Positions 1-7,598 of a stretch of 27,814 nt of DNA are shown here, one piece after another; the first letter of the stretch is position 1; every line of letters starts with the position of its first letter. The DNA comes from DATDQA01 sp035292505 (GTDB taxonomy: Bacteria > Bacteroidota > Bacteroidia > Chitinophagales > Saprospiraceae), in NCBI GenBank assembly GCA_035292505.1, contig DATDQA010000270.1, positions 1 to 27,814 of the forward strand, given 5' to 3'. The position numbers and the translations under genes were made by a program. Below the pieces are notes generated by a model, which did not search any database, had not been told where the DNA came from, and saw nothing but the letters and a program-made list of their open reading frames with translations.

Positions 1-1
1 T

Positions 2-745
2 TGTCTGCCGATGTGTGGACATGGGACGATCGGAATTGCGACGATTGCGCTTGAAGAAAAATTGATCACACCGAAAACGCCGGGAATCCTCCGACTCGAG
101 ACACCTGCGGGACTGGTCGTCATCTCTTATAAGCAAGAGGGCAATAGAGTCAAAAGTGTACGTCTTACCAATGTGCCTTCTTTTCTGCATTCTGAACAAC
201 TCGCGGTTGAATGCGATGATCTCGGTGAACTGACTGTGGATGTCGCATATGGCGGCAACTTCTATGCAATCATTGATGCGCAGGAAAATTTTACGGGCAT
301 AGAAGCTTATCGGGCTGCCGATCTTATCCGGTGGAGTCCGGGTATTCGTAGCAGATTGAATGCTGCGCATCAGTTTATCCATCCTGAAGACACACGTATT
401 CGTGGACTCTCACATGTCTTATGGGCCGGTAAGCCAATGTCTGCCGGTTCAACTGCGCGCAATGCGGTTTTCTATGGAGAGCAAGCAATAGATCGTTCAC
501 CTTGTGGCACGGGTACATCGGCACGGATGGCACAGTGGTATGCAAAAGGATTGTTAAAACCCGGAGAGGATTTTGTGCATGAAAGTATTATCGGCAGCAT
601 TTTCCGCGGAAGAATAGAAGAAGTGACTTCTTGCGGATCTTATCCTGCGATCATTCCATCAGTAGAGGGGTGGGCGAGGATCACGGGATACAATACCATT
701 ATCATTGATGATGAAGATCCGTATGCGCATGGATTTGTGGTGTAG
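2..745 (+). CDS. Proline racemase / 4-hydroxyproline 2-epimerase family protein, N-terminus cut off
   Basis: The reading frame is open from the first bases of the window, so the true start lies outside. The ATG at base 11 is internal, because it falls inside the conserved MCGHGTIG motif. Both catalytic cysteines of the family are visible: the one in MCGHGT (second residue of the ATG-initiated frame) and the one in SPCGTGTSARMA (about residue 165 of that frame). A Cys/Cys pair fits racemases and epimerases of proline or hydroxyproline; the related trans-3-hydroxyproline dehydratases have Thr at the second site. The enzyme would be cytoplasmic and cofactor-independent. Choosing between proline and 4-hydroxyproline as substrate needs the missing part and the neighbours. 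It is the only plus-strand gene and converges on the lipoprotein gene. Confidence 0.9.
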   Translation, partial: CLPMCGHGTIGIATIALEEKLITPKTPGILRLETPAGLVVISYKQEGNRVKSVRLTNVPSFLHSEQLAVECDDLGELTVDVAYGGNFYAIIDAQENFTGIEAYRAADLIRWSPGIRSRLNAAHQFIHPEDTRIRGLSHVLWAGKPMSAGSTARNAVFYGEQAIDRSPCGTGTSARMAQWYAKGLLKPGEDFVHESIIGSIFRGRIEEVTSCGSYPAIIPSVEGWARITGYNTIIIDDEDPYAHGFVV

Positions 746-799
746 GAAGTTAGGGAAGGCGCGATCTCACCCACTTGATCTGCAATTTCAGATGGTTCT

Positions 800-1411
800 T
801 TAATCAGGCTGATGCTTTAATTGCATTTCAACATCAAACCCAATGATTTCAATAGTTCTTTCTCCGTCTTCAGAAATAAGGTTTGCATTGAGTGTTCCTG
901 AGAACATAGAAAGAGATGATTCGTAAAAGCAATCACCTATATGCTTATCAAAAGAAGCATTTGTAAATTCAGCAAAGCCGATTTCATCATAAGTAAACAG
1001 GAATTTTTGCATGTTCCTGATAGTCGTAAAAGATTTGCCATCGCATTCTAAGTACACCTCTATTGCAAATGTTTCGTTGCTGACCAAATAGTTTTCAGAC
1101 AGAAAACTCTCAAGCAGACGCGAGTCATTGCGCGATGAATCACTGTAGAAATGAAAAACAATTTCGAAACGCATCCCATCACGTTCATAAATTCTCTCTG
1201 TATTGAAGTAGTTCTTTCTCTCTGGCATGATGATGGACTGGAATCCAAAAGTATTCTCATGCTCTATAGGACAGAGGTCACCGAATTCGACAAGATCTGA
1301 TACGAAGCAGGGGGATGAACTTGATCTTTTATCACATCCAGCAGACATAATAGTTGCGAAGAATACAACGAAAACAAAAACAGAATTGATGAAGGACATA
1401 GCATCAGCCAT
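800..1411 (-). CDS. Hypothetical lipoprotein
   Basis: I do not recognise a family. The start is uncertain: a TTG at 1417, an ATG at 1411 (used here, about 203 aa) and an ATG at 1399 are all possible. The N-terminus has a hydrophobic stretch (INSVFVFVVFFATIM) followed by SAGC-DKRSSSS. This looks like a type II signal peptide with the lipid-modified cysteine about 26 residues from the 1411 start, followed by a polar serine-rich tether. The remaining roughly 175 residues are soluble and rich in Phe, Ser, Glu and Asp, with a few cysteines and no motif I can name. It is probably anchored in the outer or inner membrane. It lies downstream of tryptophanase on the same strand. Confidence 0.6.
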   Translation of the reverse strand: MADAMSFINSVFVFVVFFATIMSAGCDKRSSSSPCFVSDLVEFGDLCPIEHENTFGFQSIIMPERKNYFNTERIYERDGMRFEIVFHFYSDSSRNDSRLLESFLSENYLVSNETFAIEVYLECDGKSFTTIRNMQKFLFTYDEIGFAEFTNASFDKHIGDCFYESSLSMFSGTLNANLISEDGERTIEIIGFDVEMQLKHQPD

Positions 1412-1461
1412 AAGCAAGCGTAAGGTATGAAATCAAGAGCGTTAATACAATCAATCGTACC

Positions 1462-1492
1462 GGCGACTTAAGTCGCTGATACTAAAGTCGCC
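1462..1492 (-). repeat. Hairpin-forming repeat over the tryptophanase stop codon
   Basis: The 14-base perfect palindrome GCGACTTAAGTCGC (1463-1476) contains the TAA stop. The arm GGCGACTT (1462-1469) can also pair with AAGTCGCC (1485-1492). No T-run follows in the direction of transcription, so a classic Rho-independent terminator is not supported. It could stabilise the mRNA end. Confidence 0.3.
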
Positions 1493-2862
1493 GCGACTTC
1501 CTTTAGTCTTACCGTAAAATGTCTCAGCGTAGGCGCTTCATACGTGATCTCAAGTCCTTTGATATTCTTTCGTTCTTTGAATACCTGTATGATCACCTCC
1601 GCAACATAATCGATATGGCTTTGTGTATATACTCTGCGTGGAATGGCAAGTCTGACTAATTCCATCATAGAGGGAATGAGCTGTCCCGACGCATCGTATT
1701 TACCAAACATCAACGATCCGATCTCTACGCTGCGGATTCCACCTTCCAGGTATAAGGCTGAGACGAGGGCCTGACCTGGATACTGGTGTGGAGGAATATG
1801 CGGCAGAAACACTTTTGCATCCAGATACACGGCATGACCGCCCGCAGGCTGCATGACGGGAACACCGGCGTTCATCATTTTTTCAGTTAAGTATTCAATG
1901 CTGCGGATACGATACTTCAGATAATTCTCCTCCATCACCTCCTGCAAGCCGATCGAAATCGCTTCCAGGTCACGACCTGCAAGCCCACCATACGTAGGAA
2001 ATCCTTCCGTGAGGATCAATAAATTTCTGCACTGAACGGCTAATGATTCATCGCGTAATACAATAAAACCGCCGTTGTTCGCAAACGCATCCTTTTTTGT
2101 ACTCATCGTGCAGCCGTCTGCATAGGAGAATAACTCGCGTGCGATTTCCGGAACAGGAGTGTGTGCAAATTCCTTCTCGCGTAGCTTGATGAAGTAACAA
2201 TTCTCTGCAAAGCGGCAGGCGTCTATGAACAAGGGAATACCATATTTAAAGCAAATTGCTTTTGCGTCCCTGATATTCTGCATGCTGACCGGTTGTCCTC
2301 CTCCGGAATTATTTGTCACAGTGATGATGCAGAGCGGAATATTTGCGGCGCCTTTTTCCAGAATACACTGCTCCAATGCGGTGAGATCAATATTTCCTTT
2401 GAATGGTGCGGGTGTCGAAGGAATTTTACCTTCAGGACACAGTAAATCAATTCCTTCTGCGCCGGCAAATTCAATATTTGCACGCGTGGTATCAAAAAGT
2501 GTATTGCTCAGAATGTATTTACCCTTACCACAGATAATGGAAAACAGAATTTTTTCCGCTGCTCTGCCCTGATGGGTAGGTATCACGATCGGCATGCCGG
2601 TAAGCTCGCGGACGACTTTTTCAAAATGAAAAAAACTCCTGCTACCAGCGTATGCTTCATCGCCGATCATGATACCGGCCCATTGCGCACTGCTCATTGC
2701 GCTGGTTCCACTATCCGTCAATAAATCGATCATGACGTCGTCTGCATTGATCAGAAACGGATTGTAATGGGCTTCCTGCAGGATACGTGTGCGCTGTTCT
2801 TTTGTGGTAAAATTGATCGGCTCTACGGATTTGATCTTAAAGGGTTCGATGATTGTACTCAT
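1468..2862 (-). CDS. tnaA: Tryptophanase (tryptophan indole-lyase)
   Basis: PLP enzyme that splits L-tryptophan into indole, pyruvate and ammonia. The 464-residue frame from the ATG at 2862 follows the family along its length: LLTDSGTSAMSS, GDEAYAGSRS, PTHQGRAAEK, ITVTNNSGGGQPVS, DACRFAEN and the PLP-lysine motif TMSTKKDA (Lys256/257). The open frame reaches a TTG at 2898, but similarity begins after the ATG. Two positions separate it from tyrosine phenol-lyase. It has Ile in VEIG (residue 381), where the phenol-lyase has Arg, and His448 in LRHFTVRLKEV, where the phenol-lyase has Phe. Both point to tryptophan. It lies 128 bases downstream of hcrB on the same strand and may be read from the cluster or from its own promoter. 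Confidence 0.9.
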   Translation of the reverse strand: MSTIIEPFKIKSVEPINFTTKEQRTRILQEAHYNPFLINADDVMIDLLTDSGTSAMSSAQWAGIMIGDEAYAGSRSFFHFEKVVRELTGMPIVIPTHQGRAAEKILFSIICGKGKYILSNTLFDTTRANIEFAGAEGIDLLCPEGKIPSTPAPFKGNIDLTALEQCILEKGAANIPLCIITVTNNSGGGQPVSMQNIRDAKAICFKYGIPLFIDACRFAENCYFIKLREKEFAHTPVPEIARELFSYADGCTMSTKKDAFANNGGFIVLRDESLAVQCRNLLILTEGFPTYGGLAGRDLEAISIGLQEVMEENYLKYRIRSIEYLTEKMMNAGVPVMQPAGGHAVYLDAKVFLPHIPPHQYPGQALVSALYLEGGIRSVEIGSLMFGKYDASGQLIPSMMELVRLAIPRRVYTQSHIDYVAEVIIQVFKERKNIKGLEITYEAPTLRHFTVRLKEVAATLVSAT

Positions 2863-2990
2863 GATTTTATATTGTGCTAACCTGCGATTCCTGCTCAAAA
2901 TGATTCAGTCAGGATGAATTTTTCCACTCCCTGGGTGGGGTAAGATTTCTCACACATCTGTAATAGCAAAAAATAGCGGACAGAGGGATT

Positions 2991-3944
2991 TTATGAGTTA
3001 TTAGTTACAGCACCACTAAAGATTTCGTCAAAACTTCTTTTCAGAAAGACTCCTGCCATTTCCCTGCGGTAATTTCGTGAAAACATCTCATTATCAATAG
3101 CTCTTGATTTCTTAATTGCCTGTTTAATCAATTCTTCACTGTCATTTGCACTGGTTCCTTCCACAACAACCGGCCTTGGATCAACTCCCCCCAATACAAT
3201 TTTTATTTTCCCATGCTTATTAGTAGTAACCACGGCGGTTAGCGAAGTAAACTCTATGCTTTCTCTTTGACGGAGTTTATTGAATACTGAAATAAACCGC
3301 TGGTTCAAGCGTAGCAGAATTGATTTGACGATACAGGTTTTGCTCATGTTCCTGGGACGCACTCCGTCGCCGGTATACAGATCTTCCAGTTTTATTCTGC
3401 GCTCACCATCCTTATCAACGATATCTATCAATGCATCCATACTGATGAGTGCCGGAGCGATATCTGAAACAAATTCGGAATAACAATGCTTTTTACTGCC
3501 TGTTGCAATACAGATATTTCCTTCACACTTCAGGCAAAAGCCAACGGCATTGCGCCACCATGCAGATTGGTTGTAGAAAATACAACGGTTTTCACATAAA
3601 ATATTTCCACCCAACGTAGCTGACTTTCTGATCAGTGGTGAACCGACAGCATCCGCTGCTTCAATTAAAACCGGGAACTCGCTGGTAATTTCACGGTACT
3701 CTTTCAAATTGTTCAGAGTAATCAACGCGCCGATAGATAAATAATCTCGTTCTTTTTTGACCTGTTTCAGTTCGTCTATTCCGCTTAAATCTATCAGGCA
3801 TGAAGAATTCTCATTTTCCTGGAACCTGTTAACCATTACATCCGTGCCACCGGCCAGAAAGCGAAAATCATTTTCAGAATGAGCGGCCATCGTTAAAGCT
3901 TCCTCAATCGTAAGAGGTTGTAAATATTTATTTTCAACTTTCAT
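2991..3944 (-). CDS. hcrB: 4-Hydroxybenzoyl-CoA reductase, beta subunit (FAD and [4Fe-4S])
   Basis: FAD subunit of a molybdenum enzyme that reductively removes the para hydroxyl of 4-hydroxybenzoyl-CoA, giving benzoyl-CoA. The 317-residue protein has the FAD-binding motifs AGGTDVM (31-37) and TLGGNIL (110-116) of the CO dehydrogenase medium-subunit family. It also has the feature specific to HcrB: an inserted loop at about 117-155 with CIFYNQSAWWRNAVGFC and further cysteines. C121, C137, C145 and C154 (spacing 15, 7 and 8) match the ligands of the extra [4Fe-4S] cluster that distinguishes HcrB from other xanthine-oxidase-family subunits; C117 and C140 are additional. It starts 17 bases after the fused hcrCA gene and closes the cluster. 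Confidence 0.9.
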   Translation of the reverse strand: MKVENKYLQPLTIEEALTMAAHSENDFRFLAGGTDVMVNRFQENENSSCLIDLSGIDELKQVKKERDYLSIGALITLNNLKEYREITSEFPVLIEAADAVGSPLIRKSATLGGNILCENRCIFYNQSAWWRNAVGFCLKCEGNICIATGSKKHCYSEFVSDIAPALISMDALIDIVDKDGERRIKLEDLYTGDGVRPRNMSKTCIVKSILLRLNQRFISVFNKLRQRESIEFTSLTAVVTTNKHGKIKIVLGGVDPRPVVVEGTSANDSEELIKQAIKKSRAIDNEMFSRNYRREMAGVFLKRSFDEIFSGAVTNNS

Positions 3945-3961
3945 TGCTTCTGTTCATTAAT

Positions 3962-6757
3962 TTAATTCATAACGGCCTTTACAAATGAAAGTGATTCGGT
4001 TTTTATGTGATGTAATATGTCTTCTGCGTCAATTGGCAATTTTGTTACGCGCACTCTTACTGCATCAAAAATTGCATTTGCAATGGCCGGAATAACCGGG
4101 TGCAATGCGCCTTCACCACATTCTTTGGCTCCGAAAGGACCCTCAGGATCATCCGTTTCTATAATATTCGTATGAATCGCCGGAGTGTCAATTGAAGTAG
4201 GAATCTTGTAATCAAGAAAATTACTGTTCAAAATCAACCCATTAAAATACTTTAACTGTTCACTCATTGCTTGTCCCATTCCCATGTGCCAGGAACCTTC
4301 GAGTTGACCTTCTACCGCCAATGGGTTGATGGCTTTGCCACAGTCATGGGCTCCCCAGATATTTTGAACTTTGACCTCCCCGGTTTGGGTATTGACCATT
4401 ACTTCAGCAACTACTGCTCCGAAACTGTATGAAGGACTTAGCCCGGCGCCAGCTCCTTTAAAGTCACCCCCAAGCTTTGGAGAGATGTATTTTCCGCTGA
4501 CGGTGAGTGCACCACGACTTGCAGTGGCAATATCAATCGCTTCAAGCCAGGTTACATCCACTTCTTTGTCGTGAGTAAAAACCCTGCCCGCTGAAAAATT
4601 CAGTTCATCAGCAGAAACATCTTTGGCCTTTGCAACCGCCCTGACAATTTCTGTCCTTAAATTTTCTGCGGCCGTCTTAGCTGCGTTACCTGCCATAAAG
4701 GTGACCCGGCTGGAATAACTTCCCAGATCAACGGGAGTGAGTAATGTATCGGCCGCCAGAACAAATACGTTATCTATTGAGATGCCCAATACTTCAGCCA
4801 CTATGATAGCCAACATGGTGTCGCTTCCCTGACCTATGTCACTGGCGCCCGAGCTTATCAACACTCTTCCATCAAAATCAACTTTAAGATGCACGACGGA
4901 TTGGGGTAACTCGTTACGAATGATTGGTAATGCACTTCCACTAATAAAAAACCCACAAGCCACTCCGAGACCGTGTCCAAAAGGTAATTTCCCATATCTC
5001 ATTTCCCATTGAGATTGTTCCATTACTTTCTTCAACGAGTCACCGCTGCCATTGGAAGTAATACGATATTGCCCAATAGTTAAAGTATTGGACGGCATAA
5101 AATTTTTCAAACGCAATTCACATGGATCCATGTTCATTTGATAGGCTAAATCATCAATCAGACTTTCAGTAGCAAACCGGGAATTGACAGCACCATGCCC
5201 CCGCATTGCGCCGCTTTGCGGTTTGTTCGTATACACCCGAAACGTCCTGAATCCAAAATTCTTAATGGCATACGGAGCCTGTAGCAGAACGCCATTATAG
5301 TATGATGTGACGACTCCAAAACTTCCATAGGCGCCTCCGTCAATCGCAATTTCAGCATCTAAAACTTTGAGCAAGCCATTTTGATCGGCCCCCATTTCCA
5401 ACGTCATTTTAGTGGGATGCCTTCCGTGATTAGAAAGAAAAACTTCCTCCCTGCTGAATCTGATTTTTACAGGACGGCCCGTTTTCATCGCCAGCCAGGA
5501 AACGATAATTTCATGAGGAAAAGGATCGCTTTTACCACCAAAACCACCACCGACATACGGTTTGATGACACGCACTCTACTCAATGGGAGTTTCAAAACC
5601 TTTGCCAGAGCACGATGTAGATAATGCGGAACCTGTGTAGCCGTAGTAAGAGTCAGACCATTTTCATCCCAATACGCGACAGCAGCATGAGGTTCCGTAA
5701 AGGCATGGGATACTCCCTTAAATTCAAAACTCATTCTGCTGCGATACGCAGCCTCCTGAAGGCCATCTTCCTGATTACCAAAGCGTAATTCTGCCTTCTT
5801 ATGTATGTTGTTATTATATTTTGTGTGGAAATGAATTTTTTCATGAGTACCAATATCATTGAGTGATTCATCTATTTCAAAGAAAGGTTTGAGAGGCCTG
5901 TATTCAACCTTGATGAGCCTGCAGGCAGCTTGTGCGATTTCTTCCGTTTCAGCGGCTACAGCGGCAACTATTTCACCTACGTATCTGACTTTATCAATGG
6001 CCAAAGCGGTTTCATCCTGAGAGATTGGCAGCACTCCGAACTTTTCGGGCAGTTCGTGTCCGGTCAAAACATATTTCACACCCTCCAGCTGCCTGGCTGC
6101 GGATGTATCTATCTGTTCAATAATAGCATGCGGAAACTGACTTCTTAAAAACTTACAGTATAACACATTTTTAATCCTGATATCATCCGCATATTCTGCG
6201 ATACCCTGAACTTTCTTTGTCGCTTCAATGTAAGGATGACCTACGCCAATTTTTCCGGAAGCAGAAAATTGAGTTGCCTTCTCATTTTCAGTTTTAGATT
6301 CTTGATGAATCGTTGCTATGACAGCGTCAATAATCTTTTTATAGCCGGTACACCGGCAAAGATTTCCAGACAATGCTTTCTTAATTTCATCAATAGTAGC
6401 ATCAGGATTCTCCTGAATAAAATGCAAAGAGGTCAATACCATTCCAGGGGTGCAAAATCCGCATTGAATAGCTCCTTTTTCAACAAATTTCTGCTGTAGA
6501 AGATGTAATTCACCGTTTTGCGCAACACCTTCAATGGTAATTATTCTTGCATTGCGACATCGCATCACGGGTGTAACACAACTCAGAACAGGCATATTAT
6601 TTAACAAGACCGTACAGGCACCGCAGCTTCCCTGCTCACATCCGATTTTAGTCCCTGTCAATCCGATTTTTTCACGGAGGACATCGGCAAGTGTTTCATG
6701 TGCGTCAACTAATAACGTATAGTTCCTGGTGTTTACCTGTAATTCAATGACATTCAT
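3962..6757 (-). CDS. hcrCA: 4-Hydroxybenzoyl-CoA reductase, fused gamma (2Fe-2S) and alpha (molybdenum) subunits
   Basis: One 931-residue frame holds two subunits that are normally separate. Residues 1-150 are the HcrC-like iron-sulphur part: C40, C45, C48 and C60 bind a plant-type [2Fe-2S] cluster, and C99, C102, C134 and C136 (CGFCTPGM and CRCTGY) bind a second. After a charged linker (about 152-168), the rest is the molybdopterin subunit. It shows YVGGGFGGKSDP, SGAMRGHGAVNSR, SSGASDIGQGSD and, near the end, GAKECGEGALHPVIPA with the catalytic Glu at 882. The summed length matches the separate HcrC (about 160) and HcrA (about 770). With hcrB directly downstream the full reductase is encoded. 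A related aromatic or purine hydroxylase is the alternative, but the HcrB loop argues for 4-hydroxybenzoyl-CoA reductase. Confidence 0.88.
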   Translation of the reverse strand: MNVIELQVNTRNYTLLVDAHETLADVLREKIGLTGTKIGCEQGSCGACTVLLNNMPVLSCVTPVMRCRNARIITIEGVAQNGELHLLQQKFVEKGAIQCGFCTPGMVLTSLHFIQENPDATIDEIKKALSGNLCRCTGYKKIIDAVIATIHQESKTENEKATQFSASGKIGVGHPYIEATKKVQGIAEYADDIRIKNVLYCKFLRSQFPHAIIEQIDTSAARQLEGVKYVLTGHELPEKFGVLPISQDETALAIDKVRYVGEIVAAVAAETEEIAQAACRLIKVEYRPLKPFFEIDESLNDIGTHEKIHFHTKYNNNIHKKAELRFGNQEDGLQEAAYRSRMSFEFKGVSHAFTEPHAAVAYWDENGLTLTTATQVPHYLHRALAKVLKLPLSRVRVIKPYVGGGFGGKSDPFPHEIIVSWLAMKTGRPVKIRFSREEVFLSNHGRHPTKMTLEMGADQNGLLKVLDAEIAIDGGAYGSFGVVTSYYNGVLLQAPYAIKNFGFRTFRVYTNKPQSGAMRGHGAVNSRFATESLIDDLAYQMNMDPCELRLKNFMPSNTLTIGQYRITSNGSGDSLKKVMEQSQWEMRYGKLPFGHGLGVACGFFISGSALPIIRNELPQSVVHLKVDFDGRVLISSGASDIGQGSDTMLAIIVAEVLGISIDNVFVLAADTLLTPVDLGSYSSRVTFMAGNAAKTAAENLRTEIVRAVAKAKDVSADELNFSAGRVFTHDKEVDVTWLEAIDIATASRGALTVSGKYISPKLGGDFKGAGAGLSPSYSFGAVVAEVMVNTQTGEVKVQNIWGAHDCGKAINPLAVEGQLEGSWHMGMGQAMSEQLKYFNGLILNSNFLDYKIPTSIDTPAIHTNIIETDDPEGPFGAKECGEGALHPVIPAIANAIFDAVRVRVTKLPIDAEDILHHIKTESLSFVKAVMN

Positions 6758-6796
6758 TCCTGCTTATGATTTTAAGTCAAAACAGATATAATTTCT

Positions 6797-7534
6797 TTAG
6801 ACATCCGACCCAATGCTTTTTCCTCCGTCTACATAAAAGGTTTGACCTGTAATAAATCGTGTTTTTTCTGATGCTAAAAAAGAGACAATATTGGCTACAT
6901 CTTCAGGATTTCCGATTGCTTTTGTGGGTTGGGCCTGAATTAACTGGTCCAAAATTTCTTTTTTGAGTTTTTTGGTCAGTGGCGTATCAATTAATCCCGG
7001 AGCTACTGCATTTACAAAAACATTGTATGGACCTAACTCTAAGGCTAAAGCTCTTGTCAGGCCGATGATGCCGGCTTTTGAGGCTGAATAATTCGTTTGT
7101 CCCCTGTTGCCCATCCAGGCACGGGAAGAAATATTAATAATGCGACCTGATTTTTGTTCCTTCATTTTTTTCGCTGCCTCACGGCACATCAACCAGCTAC
7201 CTCTGAGATTGATTTTTGTCACCAAATCAAAATCGGTTGTATCCATATTCCAAATCAAATTGTCGCGAATAATACCTGCATTATTCACCAACACATCAAT
7301 TCTCTCATAGGCCTTTTCGATGAACTGGAACAAGGTCATCACCTGTGTTTCTTCGCTGATATCTGTTTGGAAAAAGGCTGCATGATCCCTTCCAATCTCC
7401 TGAGCAACACGCTCACCGTTTTCTTTGTCCACATCCACAACGAGCACAAAAATGCCGTCATCTGCCAGTCGTTGTGCAATAGACCTGCCAATTCCTTTGC
7501 TGGCGCCGGTAATGATCGCAATCTGTTTCTTCAT
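6797..7534 (-). CDS. Short-chain dehydrogenase/reductase, FabG-like
   Basis: The 245-residue protein starts at the ATG at 7534 (MKKQIAIITG); the open frame extends seven codons further, but the fold begins here. Classical SDR motifs are present: the cofactor loop TGASKGIG, then NNAG, and the catalytic Ser (NISSRA) with YSASK, followed by APGLIDTPL and a C-terminal ITGQTFYVDGG. An Asp after the second strand (VVDVDKE) suggests NAD(H) rather than NADP(H). From its position it probably oxidises a hydroxyacyl-CoA intermediate of the lower pathway, such as 3-hydroxypimeloyl-CoA, but family membership does not fix the substrate. It lies between the fused dehydrogenase/hydratase gene (64-base gap) and hcrCA (39-base gap). 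Confidence 0.85.
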   Translation of the reverse strand: MKKQIAIITGASKGIGRSIAQRLADDGIFVLVVDVDKENGERVAQEIGRDHAAFFQTDISEETQVMTLFQFIEKAYERIDVLVNNAGIIRDNLIWNMDTTDFDLVTKINLRGSWLMCREAAKKMKEQKSGRIINISSRAWMGNRGQTNYSASKAGIIGLTRALALELGPYNVFVNAVAPGLIDTPLTKKLKKEILDQLIQAQPTKAIGNPEDVANIVSFLASEKTRFITGQTFYVDGGKSIGSDV

Positions 7535-7598
7535 AAGACAAGCCCGTCTATTCAATTTTTTCGGACACGTTCCCGACCACCGGTTAAAGGGGAGTGTC

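Noticed and set aside
778..793. Short hairpin ATCTG-CAATTT-CAGAT between the converging first two genes as a terminator
   Set aside because: A five-base AT-containing stem without a clear T-run is too weak to call.
1468..2862. Tyrosine phenol-lyase as the product, which would feed phenol into aromatic degradation
   Set aside because: The discriminating positions carry Ile (VEIG) and His (LRHFT) as in tryptophanase, instead of Arg and Phe.
2921..2950. CCACTCCCTGGGTGGGG as a terminator between hcrB and tryptophanase
   Set aside because: The possible stem is only four to five base pairs and no T-tract follows in the transcribed direction.
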